Source: Neobacillus vireti (GTDB taxonomy: Bacteria; Bacillota; Bacilli; Bacillales; Cytobacillaceae). Taken from it: DNA of 64,000 nt. Position 1 is the stretch's first letter, and each line of letters begins with the position of its first letter. The stretch covers positions 226,884 through 290,883 of the forward strand of contig NZ_LDNB01000010.1 in NCBI RefSeq assembly GCF_001026695.1, given 5' to 3'. A program made the translations under genes and the position numbers. The notes beneath the pieces were generated by a model. That model saw only the letters and a list, made by a program, of their open reading frames with translations. It was not told where the DNA came from and did not search any database. Positions 7,048-15,227 of the stretch are shown piece after piece.

Positions 7048-8994
7048 TTATTCCGTTAAATTAATCGAATATTTTACAAATCCTCCACTAGATGGTCCAA
7101 TATATTTAATATTAGGGTACTGACTAAGGTATTTTTGTGCCTTCGTTGATGAATCAAACACCGGTACCACCGTACCTTTGAATTTTACAAATGACCAGTT
7201 TTGGTCAGCAGATGGATTAATCGTTTTTTGCGCTTGAATATAGTTCGTGACAATTTGCCGATTTTCATCTGGAGCCTTTAAGACGATTTCACCCTGACTG
7301 ACTCCAGGGAAAGAGGTGCTTGAAGCACGGTAGTTATTTGTCGCGACGATAAACTGTTGGTCTGCTACGACAGGCTTACCTTGATAGGTGAGATTCACAA
7401 TTCGACTTGCCCCTGCATTGATGACATTTCCGTTACCATCATATTTAGCCGGTTTTGTCACATCGATTTGATACTGCACACCATCAATCACATCAAAATT
7501 AAACGATGGAAAATCCGGATTAATTAATGGCTGCTCACCCGTTTTAGTTGGATCCAGTTGATTGAATTGCCCAGCACTCATTTCCAGCCATTCTTTAAGC
7601 TGTGCGCCATTCACGATTTTTGCCTGAAGAGTATTTGGATACAAATATAGGTCCGCGACATTTTTTATCGCCAATGTTCCTGCAGGTATGTCTGTATAAT
7701 AATCAGGACCGTTTCGGCCGCCTGCTTTAAATGGCGCTGCTGCTGAAAGAACAGGAATACCTGCATATTTACTGTAGGCTGGGTCCTTTAATTTGTTCAC
7801 TAAATAATCAGTTTGTGCATTATTTACAATTTGAACAGAAGGATCATCCTGAATGAGAGCAAAATAGCTAAATATTGGGGCAGTCGTTTCTCCGACAGGT
7901 TGATTAACATATTTAATCGTCCCTTCATGCTTTGGTAATATCGCCTTCATTAATTTCTCATCTGTTTGCACAATCGATTTACCATCTGCATCGACAATCG
8001 GTCTTAATGCAGCCTTACTGTCAACCACATTCCACTTTCCACGCTGCTTTTGTAATTGGAGGTCAATGACTCCAAGATGACTGCCGAATGCTCCCGCCAT
8101 TACTACAGGTTTCCCATTGATGGTTCCTTTCTCAAGATTCGTATTTGCTAAATCTTTATAAATAGGACCAGGGAAGGTGTTATGTTGGTGTCCTGTCAAA
8201 ACGGCATCAATGTCTTTTATTTGTGTTAAATAGTAAGCCGCGTTCTCCATTCCAGGTTGATAAGGTTCGCCGCTTATTCCCGTATGGGCAAGGGCAACAA
8301 TGACATCTGCCCCCTTCTTTTTCATCATCGGGATATATTTTTTCGCGGATTCCACAATGGATTTCGTCTCCACTTTCCCTTCTAAATTAGCTTTATCCCA
8401 TTCCATAATCTGTGGCGTTACAAAGCCAATGACACCTACTTTGATCATTTGCTTTTTTCCACGATTATCGATAACCTTTTTATTCAAAATGACATATGGT
8501 TCAAAATAAGGCTTCTCTGTTCCAGCCTTATAGACATTCGCATTCACAACAGGCATTTTGGCATCATTAAGGGTTTCGGCTAAAAAGTCTAGCCCATAAT
8601 TAAATTCATGGTTGCCCACTGTAGTAGCGTCGTAACCTAATAGATTAAAGGCGCGATAAACGGGATGGACCTCGCCTTTTTTTAATCCCTTTACTTTTGC
8701 TACATAGTCACCTAAAGGATTCCCTTGAATCTCATCCCCATTATCAAACAACATGGAGTTTTTCACTTCATTTCGTGCCTGTTTGATGAGGGTAGCGGTT
8801 TTCACCAAACCAACCTTGTCGTCTTGTTTTGTCTGATAATAATCATAATTCGCTAAGAAAACATGGATATCGGTCGTTTCAAGCAACCGCAGCTGAACAG
8901 TCCCTTTAGGTCCTTGTGCTTTGGCATGTAAAGGCAGGAACTGTGCAACCACGAGCAGCATGGACACTAAAAAGATGGAAACTTGTTTAACCAA
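7048..8994 (-). CDS. Secreted 2',3'-cyclic-nucleotide 2'-phosphodiesterase/3'-nucleotidase (CpdB-like)
   Basis: A 648-residue exported enzyme with an N-terminal calcineurin-type metallophosphoesterase domain and a C-terminal 5'-nucleotidase domain. Metal-site motifs are ETTDIHV, FDNGDEIQGNPLGDY, VGNHEFNYG, ALAHTG and LTGHQHNTFPG; TTDxH followed by YDYY is typical of the CpdB branch. The start is set at TTG 8994, where AAGGGAGG lies 8 nt upstream and the protein opens with a clean signal peptide (VKQVSIFLVSMLLVVAQF, cleavage after HAKA). The longer frame from 9024 would put charged residues before it. There is no LPXTG anchor, so it is probably released. It degrades extracellular RNA breakdown products to nucleosides and phosphate, matching the phosphatases nearby. 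Confidence 0.9.
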   Translation of the reverse strand: MVKQVSIFLVSMLLVVAQFLPLHAKAQGPKGTVQLRLLETTDIHVFLANYDYYQTKQDDKVGLVKTATLIKQARNEVKNSMLFDNGDEIQGNPLGDYVAKVKGLKKGEVHPVYRAFNLLGYDATTVGNHEFNYGLDFLAETLNDAKMPVVNANVYKAGTEKPYFEPYVILNKKVIDNRGKKQMIKVGVIGFVTPQIMEWDKANLEGKVETKSIVESAKKYIPMMKKKGADVIVALAHTGISGEPYQPGMENAAYYLTQIKDIDAVLTGHQHNTFPGPIYKDLANTNLEKGTINGKPVVMAGAFGSHLGVIDLQLQKQRGKWNVVDSKAALRPIVDADGKSIVQTDEKLMKAILPKHEGTIKYVNQPVGETTAPIFSYFALIQDDPSVQIVNNAQTDYLVNKLKDPAYSKYAGIPVLSAAAPFKAGGRNGPDYYTDIPAGTLAIKNVADLYLYPNTLQAKIVNGAQLKEWLEMSAGQFNQLDPTKTGEQPLINPDFPSFNFDVIDGVQYQIDVTKPAKYDGNGNVINAGASRIVNLTYQGKPVVADQQFIVATNNYRASSTSFPGVSQGEIVLKAPDENRQIVTNYIQAQKTINPSADQNWSFVKFKGTVVPVFDSSTKAQKYLSQYPNIKYIGPSSGGFVKYSINLTE

Positions 8995-9090
8995 TCGATA
9001 AACCTCCCTTATAAAATCATACAAACGAAAATAGTATTTGTATCTTTTTCCAAGAATATGACCTAATTGGGAGATTTTACTTTAAATTTT

Positions 9091-9136
9091 AAAAAAATGA
9101 ACCTGGAAGCATGGCTGAGCATGATTCCAGGTTCAT
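9091..9136 (-). terminator. Terminator of the hut operon
   Basis: ATGAACCTGGAA and TTCCAGGTTCAT form a perfect 12-bp stem. On the minus strand it is followed by TTTTTTT, 38 nt downstream of the hutH stop. Confidence 0.88.
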
Positions 9137-9174
9137 TGACGAGTCTGCTTCTTCTTCAGGATCTCCCCTTCAAA

Positions 9175-10722
9175 TTAAAGCTCCTTTTGCAGCCATTGAT
9201 TATCGACTAATGATTGATCATTTAAGATAAACTGGGCGAGTTCTTCCATTTGATCGGAAATAGCACGATCACTTTCTAGCGGCGGGCAGATGGCGCGGAT
9301 TTTTTCCAAATAAGCTCTTGTGGCCGGTGCTAGCTCTTTCTCTGCCTGTTCCAAGTAAATCGCCTGCGAGGCACAGATCATTTCGATCGCAATGACTCTT
9401 GCTGAATTGTGAATAATCTCTCTTGCTTGCCGGGAAGCGATTGTCCCCATGCTGACATGGTCCTCTTGGTTGGCTGAGGTCGGAATGGAGTCGACGCTCG
9501 CCGGATGGGCAAGTACTTTGTTTTCAGAAACCAGTGCTGCTGCAGCATACTGGACAACCATCAAGCCGCATTCTAACCCTGGGTCAGGCGCTAAGAATGG
9601 CGACAAACCGCTTAATTGCGGGTTGACGAGCCGTTCCGTTCTTCGCTCGGAAATATTCGCCCACTCTGCGGCCGCAACCTTCAAAAAGTCCATCGATAAC
9701 GCAATCGGCTGCCCATGGAAGTGCCCGCCCGAAAGAATTTCGCCGTTTTCGAGAACAATCGGATTATCCGTTGTCGAGTTCATTTCGACACTTAAACGTT
9801 CATTCACATAATTAAACGCCTGCCACGATGCGCCATGGACTTGGGGAATACAGCGAATGGAGTAGGCATCCTGAATGCGGATTTCCCCTTGCCGGGTAAT
9901 CCGTTTACTGCCCTCCAGCCATTTCCTCATCCGCGATGCAACAAATTCAAGCTCCGGATGAGGCCTGACAGCTAATAATTCACTGTCAAACGCGGAGATT
10001 ACTCCGTTTAGTGCTTCCATTGTTAAGCTTGCTGCCATATCTGCCGCTAAACCAACTCGTTCCGCCTCGTTAAGTGCAATCGTACCAACAGCCGACATCG
10101 CTTGTGTTCCATTGATGAGGGCTAGACCTTCCTTCGCTTCTAAAGAAACCGGTTGTAGTCCTGCACGTTTTAGCGCTTCAGCACCTGGTAGAATTTCTCC
10201 TTTATATTCCGCTTTTCCCTCGCCGACTAAGACGATAGCAATATGGGAAAGCGGTGCTAAATCGCCGCTTGCCCCGACCGATCCCTTACAGGGAACGACT
10301 GGATGAACGCCGCTGTTAATCATATCAATTAGGAGCTGTAAGGTTTCTTCTCTAATTCCAGAGAATCCTCTCGCAAGTGAGTTGGCTCTTAATGTCATCA
10401 TTGCTCTTACTACTGGAATCGGAAGTGGTTCCCCTACACCGACAGCATCGGCACGCAATAAATTCAGCTGTAATTTGGCATTATCTGCGCGGTCAATCTC
10501 GATATCACTCAGTTTACCAAACCCTGTATTGACACCATAAACTACTTTTCCATCATTGATTTGCTTTTCAACCCGTTCGCGGCTTACTCGCACCCTCTGC
10601 CAGTTTTGCTCAGGTATCCCTACTTGTGCCTCTCCATCCGCAACACTTTGTACTTTATAGCGGTCCAATGTAACCCCGTCTAATTCTACCAATTTTAATT
10701 CGACTAATTCCTTGCTGCTCAT
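9175..10722 (-). CDS. hutH: Histidine ammonia-lyase
   Basis: A 515-residue member of the aromatic amino acid lyase family. GSVGASGDLAPL contains the Ala-Ser-Gly triad (about residues 150-152) that cyclises to the MIO electrophile. YGVNTGFGKL, LLRADAVGVGEPLP and the C-terminal SANQEDHVSMG are family signatures. It deaminates L-histidine to trans-urocanate and ammonia, the first step of histidine catabolism. ATG 10722 is chosen over TTG 10731 because AGGAG lies 9 nt upstream of it. It is the last gene of the hut cluster, separated from the M20 gene by 156 bp holding a hairpin and a good housekeeping-type promoter. It may therefore be expressed both from the sigma-54 operon and on its own. Confidence 0.97.
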   Translation of the reverse strand: MSSKELVELKLVELDGVTLDRYKVQSVADGEAQVGIPEQNWQRVRVSRERVEKQINDGKVVYGVNTGFGKLSDIEIDRADNAKLQLNLLRADAVGVGEPLPIPVVRAMMTLRANSLARGFSGIREETLQLLIDMINSGVHPVVPCKGSVGASGDLAPLSHIAIVLVGEGKAEYKGEILPGAEALKRAGLQPVSLEAKEGLALINGTQAMSAVGTIALNEAERVGLAADMAASLTMEALNGVISAFDSELLAVRPHPELEFVASRMRKWLEGSKRITRQGEIRIQDAYSIRCIPQVHGASWQAFNYVNERLSVEMNSTTDNPIVLENGEILSGGHFHGQPIALSMDFLKVAAAEWANISERRTERLVNPQLSGLSPFLAPDPGLECGLMVVQYAAAALVSENKVLAHPASVDSIPTSANQEDHVSMGTIASRQAREIIHNSARVIAIEMICASQAIYLEQAEKELAPATRAYLEKIRAICPPLESDRAISDQMEELAQFILNDQSLVDNQWLQKEL

Positions 10723-10772
10723 TATGTCCAACTCCTATTACCATACTTTAGCTGAATATTCCGTCTTTAATC

Positions 10773-10800
10773 ATTATAATCTAGTTCACATAATCACCAA
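10773..10800 (-). promoter_or_regulatory. SigA-type promoter upstream of hutH
   Basis: On the minus strand, TTGGTG (10800-10795) and TATAAT (10778-10773) are separated by 16 bp, 50 bp upstream of the hutH ATG. This suggests an internal, non-sigma-54 transcript for hutH. Confidence 0.55.
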
Positions 10801-10857
10801 AAAAGAATAGTGAATTTAATAGAATAATAGTGACTCAACATCAAATTTTGTGAGAGC

Positions 10858-10885
10858 CGCTTGATTCCCTTTTCTCCATCAAGCA
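10858..10885. terminator. Hairpin at the end of the M20 gene
   Basis: GCTTGAT and ATCAAGC form a 7-bp stem around a 12-nt loop overlapping the M20 stop codon. The T-run follows on the plus side only, so on the minus strand it is more likely a processing or attenuation structure between the M20 gene and hutH than a full terminator. Confidence 0.4.
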
Positions 10886-12045
10886 TTTTTATGGTTTTCA
10901 TACCACTGCTCAATCAATGCCGCGGTCAATCTGCCCGTGTTAATAAGATTTTCAACGCTGATACACTCTCGGAATGAATGAATATTTTGGAATCCTAATC
11001 CAAGGGTCAAGCAGGTCAACCCATGTTCATTTAATACATTTGTGTCGGCACCGCCTAATGTTTCGGTTAAATACGGTTTCACCTTAATAGTGTCGGCCGC
11101 TTCATTAGCGGTTTTTACCAAAATATCATCCTTGGCAATATCAAAACCAAGGTATTTCTTCTCAACTCTTACCTCAACTTTTCCGCCATTTTTCCCTGCG
11201 GCCTGCTCCATGACTTCTTCCATATGTTTCAACTGTGCGTCTAACTTTTCTTTAGAAAAACTGCGTACTTCCCCGGCAATGGTGACACTTCCAGGAATGA
11301 TGGAGGTTAGCTCTCCACCCTTAATGATTCCAATATTGGCAAGCGTTTCTTCGTCAATTCCCCCCAGCCTCATGTTTGATAAACCTTCTGCGGCAAGGAG
11401 AATAGCACTATTACCTTCTTCAGCATTTAGCGCAATGTGAGCAGCATTTCCTTGGACTTCCATCCAGATACGGCTGCTGTATGGACCTTTAAGAATAATT
11501 TGACCGACATCCCCGCTGCTATCAAAAATATAACCGGTTTTACTTTTTGTCTTGCTGTAATCCAAATAGGTAGCACCAACAAGACCCGGCTGTTCATTAA
11601 CAGTTAGAATTAATTCGATCGGTCCATGCGGTACCCCGCTTTCAATGATGGCTCGGATAGCTTCCAAATAAGCAGCTAAGGCAGCACGGTCATCCGCTCC
11701 TAAAATCGTCGTGCCATCTGAATAAATCACGCCGTCCTTAATAACAGGCTTCAGCCCTTCTGTTGGCAATACAGTATCCATATGTGTTGAGAAAAATAAC
11801 GGCGGGACCTGAGGATCTGTTCCCTCACGCCAGGCAATTAGGTTGCCAACTTCACCGTTGAAATTTTTATGTGCCTCATCAAATTCCAATGTAAAGCCCA
11901 GCTCAGGCAGGACTTTTTTCAAATAATCCGCCACTAAGCTTTCTTTCCCGCTTGGTGCATTTAATTTTGCCAGTTCAAGAAATAACGCTTGTAACCGTTC
12001 CGCATTTACATGGTCTGCTGCATTTGATACTTGATTGGTTTTCAA
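10879..12045 (-). CDS. M20-family metallohydrolase (peptidase T-like) inside the hut operon
   Basis: A 388-residue protein of the M20 family: zinc aminopeptidases, dipeptidases and N-acyl-amino-acid hydrolases with a lid domain. Metal-site features are FSTHMDTV (about residue 88), ILGADDRAA, VNEQPGLVGA (149-151), FDSSGDVG, GNAAHIALNAEEG and FQNIHSF. The usual Glu-Glu pair (general base plus metal ligand) reads Glu-Gln here. TTG 12045 is chosen because AGGAGGG lies 7 nt upstream; ATG 12051 would be only 1 nt from it. It sits between hutI and hutH, where other operons carry hutG, and no arginase-type formiminoglutamase is present. It might hydrolyse N-formimino- or N-formyl-glutamate, or release histidine from peptides. 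Family is clear, substrate is inference. Confidence 0.8.
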   Translation of the reverse strand: MKTNQVSNAADHVNAERLQALFLELAKLNAPSGKESLVADYLKKVLPELGFTLEFDEAHKNFNGEVGNLIAWREGTDPQVPPLFFSTHMDTVLPTEGLKPVIKDGVIYSDGTTILGADDRAALAAYLEAIRAIIESGVPHGPIELILTVNEQPGLVGATYLDYSKTKSKTGYIFDSSGDVGQIILKGPYSSRIWMEVQGNAAHIALNAEEGNSAILLAAEGLSNMRLGGIDEETLANIGIIKGGELTSIIPGSVTIAGEVRSFSKEKLDAQLKHMEEVMEQAAGKNGGKVEVRVEKKYLGFDIAKDDILVKTANEAADTIKVKPYLTETLGGADTNVLNEHGLTCLTLGLGFQNIHSFRECISVENLINTGRLTAALIEQWYENHKNA

Positions 12046-12073
12046 GTTCATTCCCTCCTGCAATTCTATTTTT

Positions 12074-13327
12074 CTAGCGATTCACAACTACCTTGCCATT
12101 TTTAATCACTGTTTCAACAATGTTCGTTCCAAGCTCATAGGCAATATGCTTATAAGTAGGGACATCCCAAATTTGCAAGTCTGCTAGTTTTCCTTCCTGT
12201 ATGACTCCCCGATCATCAAGGTCAAGCGCCCTCGCTCCCCCATAAGTAGCCGCCTTAATTGCTTCTTCAACGGAGAATTGATAAAGTTTGCAAGCAAGTG
12301 CAATGACAAATTGCATCGATTGGGTATAGCTTGCCGGACACAGATCGGTTGCCAGGGCGATATTCATGCCTAAATCAAGCATTTTTCGTGCCTCAAATGG
12401 GCGTTTATGACTCACTGCAAAATCTAGGGAAGGCATTAACACTCCCGTTACTTTTGCTTCTGCAAGCTTTTCCATAACTTCTACTGGTGTATAGTTTAAA
12501 TGGTCTACTGACACCATTTTCATCTCAGCCGCGAGGTCCGTACCGCCAATATAGGAGTAGGCATCTGCATGAATTTTTGGTTTCATTCCATACTGCAAAC
12601 CAGCTTTTAGAATTAATTCTGATTCTTCCGCTGTAAAATAGCCCTCATCACACCAAACATCGCAAAATTCCGCCAATCCCCGTTCTCCTACTTGCGGAAT
12701 CATTTCATTGATAATCACATCAAGATACTCAGCCTTTGTTACATTTTCCGGGAACCCATGGGCACCTAAAAATGTATTGAATACATCAAGCGGTGTTTCT
12801 TCATTTAATCTTCTGCTAACTTCTAAAATTTTGATTTCACTTTCAGTCGTTAACCCATAACCGCTTTTGCTTTCGACAGTGGTAATCCCATGTTCCAGCA
12901 TGGTCAAGAGGCGTTTCTTTGATTGCTCTAGTAACTCTTCTTCTGGTCGATTTCTTGTTAACTCAACCGTTCGGTTTGGGCCGGTAGCAATGCCTAGTTT
13001 TTTTAATTGTTCAGGATTATTTTTTCCAGTCAGCTTTGCCGCGTATTCCTCGACCCTTGTGCCATAAAATACCAAATGTGTGTGGGAATCGACAAAACCT
13101 GGCGCCACGACTTTTCCGGAAGCATCGATGGAAACGGCTTCATCAGAGTTAAATCTCAGCTCGATCTCTTCATTGGAACACACTCCAACAATTCTACCGT
13201 CCTTTATGGCAATCGCTGCATTTGTCAATAATCCGATTTCCTCCATGCTATCCCCTGTGCAGGTGATTACTTCTGCCGCATTACGAATGATTAAATCAGG
13301 TTTTATGCTTCGACTATCTTCAAACAT
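12074..13327 (-). CDS. hutI: Imidazolonepropionase
   Basis: A 417-residue amidohydrolase-superfamily enzyme. The metal motif is FVDSHTHLVFYG, followed by the substrate-binding ESKSGYGLTTESE, a later zinc His in KIHADAYSY, a catalytic His in VDHLNY, and ATDLCPASY with the conserved Asp. It hydrolyses 4-imidazolone-5-propionate to N-formimino-L-glutamate, the third step of the pathway, in the cytoplasm. ATG 13327 follows GAGGGAGG with 10 nt spacing. It lies 53 nt after the permease gene and about 28 nt before the M20 gene, so the three are almost certainly cotranscribed. The length matches Bacillus HutI (about 420 residues). Confidence 0.97.
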   Translation of the reverse strand: MFEDSRSIKPDLIIRNAAEVITCTGDSMEEIGLLTNAAIAIKDGRIVGVCSNEEIELRFNSDEAVSIDASGKVVAPGFVDSHTHLVFYGTRVEEYAAKLTGKNNPEQLKKLGIATGPNRTVELTRNRPEEELLEQSKKRLLTMLEHGITTVESKSGYGLTTESEIKILEVSRRLNEETPLDVFNTFLGAHGFPENVTKAEYLDVIINEMIPQVGERGLAEFCDVWCDEGYFTAEESELILKAGLQYGMKPKIHADAYSYIGGTDLAAEMKMVSVDHLNYTPVEVMEKLAEAKVTGVLMPSLDFAVSHKRPFEARKMLDLGMNIALATDLCPASYTQSMQFVIALACKLYQFSVEEAIKAATYGGARALDLDDRGVIQEGKLADLQIWDVPTYKHIAYELGTNIVETVIKNGKVVVNR

Positions 13328-13380
13328 AGGTGTACGCCCTCCCTCAAGTTGTGACTGTTTTATAGGTAAACTTCTATTTC

Positions 13381-14868
13381 TTACTGATGAAACTCTTTGA
13401 CATCAATCTTACATTCTTGCAAAGGAATGACTTTTGTTTTCTTTATAAATTTATAACCTAGCCAAAATACAAGAAAAACTGGTATTCCTAGATAGGCAGC
13501 GAATACACCTTGCCAATCGATATGGCCTGATGTGAAGCCTTGATAGTCCTGTGCTAATAGAATGACAAAACAGATAACAAAAGCAAAGATAGGTCCAAAA
13601 GGATACCATTTGGCTCGATACGGAAGGTCGCTTATGGAGTTACCTTGTGCAACGTATGCTTTTCGGAATCGATAATGACTTAAAGCAATACCCAGCCAAA
13701 ATATAAAAGTGGTCACCCCGACAGAGTTCATCAACCAAAGATAGATTGTTCCATCACCAACAAAAGAGGCTAAAAAGGCAAGCATGCCGATCAAAGTGGT
13801 TGCAACTAGGGCTGCTACCGGAACACCACTTTTAGTAACCTTTGTAAAGATACGCGGTGCTTGTCCGTCTTTCGCCATTGCATACATAATTCGACTAGTT
13901 ACATAGAGGCAGCTGTTCCCAGCAGATAATACAGCTGTTAGAATGACGGCATTCATAACGGAAGCAGCTAAAGCAAAGCCAGCTCGTTGAAAAACAATTG
14001 TAAAGGGGCTGGTTAAAACAGATGAGCTCTGCAGGCTTTCATTTGTGTAAGGAACGAGAAATGAAATGACGAGTATCGCTAAAACATAGAATAGAAGAAT
14101 GCGCCAAAAAACACTGCGAATCGCACGAGGTATATTCTTGACAGGATTCTCCGTTTCACCCGCTGCAACACCAATACATTCAGTTCCTGAGAAAGAGAAA
14201 CCGGCAACGAGAAAAATCCCTAATGTACCGAGAAATCCGCCAACAAATGGAGCATCGCCAACAGTGAAATTCTTAAATCCAACTGGATGGCTGCCGTTCA
14301 TAACTCCAAAAATCATCAAGATTCCAACAACGATGAAGATAATAATGGTTGCGACTTTAATAAACGAAAACCAGTACTCTCCTTCGCCAAATCCCTTAAC
14401 AGATAAAATATTTAATAGAAAAAGCATAGCTAAAAATAATCCGCTCCATAACAGTGACGGACTATCGGGAAACCAATATTTCATCAACAGTACAGAGGCT
14501 GATAGTTCGGCAGCAAGTGTCATCGCCCATGACAGCCAGTAGTTCCAACCAAATGCAAAGCCCAAAGCAGGATCAATAAAACGGGTGGCATACGTACTAA
14601 TCGAGCCGCTTGTCGGCATAAAGGTTGCGAGTTCCCCAAGCCCTGTCATCACAAAATAGACCATGATGCCAATAATACTGTAGGCAACTAAAACGCCCCC
14701 CGGACCTGCCGCGTGGATCGCCGGTCCGGTTCCAAGAAAAACACCTGTTCCGATTGTCCCGCCCAAGGCAATCATCGAAATATGGCGTGTTTTTAATTTT
14801 TTTTGTAGATTACCAGATGGTTCACTTTGTTTAATATCAGTAGATACTTGTAACTGTGGATTTTCCAA
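13381..14868 (-). CDS. APC-family amino acid permease, LysP-like; probable histidine permease
   Basis: A 495-residue, 12-TM amino acid-polyamine-organocation transporter. ALGGTIGTGVFLGTGPAI is the unwound TM1 substrate site of the AAT branch; YWFSFIKVATIIIFI and FGWNYWLSW closely resemble lysine permease LysP. The start TTG 14868 follows AAGGGGG with 7 nt spacing. It lies between hutU and hutI on the same strand, where B. subtilis places the unrelated permease HutM at the operon end, so histidine is the likely substrate. Specificity is inferred from context; the family itself would equally allow lysine. A 360-bp gap with a hairpin and a dispersed repeat separates it from hutU. Confidence 0.88.
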   Translation of the reverse strand: MENPQLQVSTDIKQSEPSGNLQKKLKTRHISMIALGGTIGTGVFLGTGPAIHAAGPGGVLVAYSIIGIMVYFVMTGLGELATFMPTSGSISTYATRFIDPALGFAFGWNYWLSWAMTLAAELSASVLLMKYWFPDSPSLLWSGLFLAMLFLLNILSVKGFGEGEYWFSFIKVATIIIFIVVGILMIFGVMNGSHPVGFKNFTVGDAPFVGGFLGTLGIFLVAGFSFSGTECIGVAAGETENPVKNIPRAIRSVFWRILLFYVLAILVISFLVPYTNESLQSSSVLTSPFTIVFQRAGFALAASVMNAVILTAVLSAGNSCLYVTSRIMYAMAKDGQAPRIFTKVTKSGVPVAALVATTLIGMLAFLASFVGDGTIYLWLMNSVGVTTFIFWLGIALSHYRFRKAYVAQGNSISDLPYRAKWYPFGPIFAFVICFVILLAQDYQGFTSGHIDWQGVFAAYLGIPVFLVFWLGYKFIKKTKVIPLQECKIDVKEFHQ

Positions 14869-15002
14869 ACGAATGCCCCCTTAAATTCTAATAGAACAAT
14901 TATTGATTGATTTAAAGCAGGACCTTTACAAGGGATACGATTTTTTTCAAGGTATCTTTCATAAGGTATTAGTGGAATCACTGGTAATATACAAAAAGGA
15001 AT

Positions 15003-15033
15003 GGCAGAGATCCGATTATATAGGATCTCTACC
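15003..15033. terminator. Hairpin between hutU and the permease gene
   Basis: ggcagagatcc and ggatctctacc form a near-perfect stem with a 9-nt loop. On the minus strand it is followed by a weak T-run (CATTCCTTTTTG), so it could terminate part of the hutU transcript or protect an end. Confidence 0.5.
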
Positions 15034-15060
15034 TTTTATTAATAGAAATTAAAGTATAAA

Positions 15061-15223
15061 TTTCGACTTTGAGAATTGGCTAGCTCCAGCGCCCTAGCGG
15101 CTAGTGTCCTTCGCTCTCCGCCCTACGATAAGTCAACATCGAATCGCTCCGCTCTTCGTGTTTCCTTTATCTCAGTTGGAGCGCTCCAGGCCATACGCCG
15201 CTGACCAGGGCGCTTCCGCTTTT
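15061..15223 (-). repeat. Dispersed ~160-bp repeat, copy A
   Basis: Read on the minus strand, it begins AAAAGCGGAAGCGCCCTGG and ends in CTAGGGCGCTGGAGC followed by an AATTCTCAAAGTCGAAA tail. It matches copies B (17291-17454) and C (17941-18110) along its length but is inverted relative to them. Its first base is only 5 bp beyond the hutU stop. The termini are complementary (GCGCC with GGCGC), so the RNA can fold. No ORF or transposase is present; it resembles non-autonomous repeats common in Bacillus genomes. Confidence 0.85.
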
Positions 15224-15227
15224 CATG

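Noticed and set aside
14793..14981. 62-codon minus-strand frame upstream of the permease
   Set aside because: Overlaps the permease start out of frame; the AAGGGGG site is spaced for the permease TTG at 14868.
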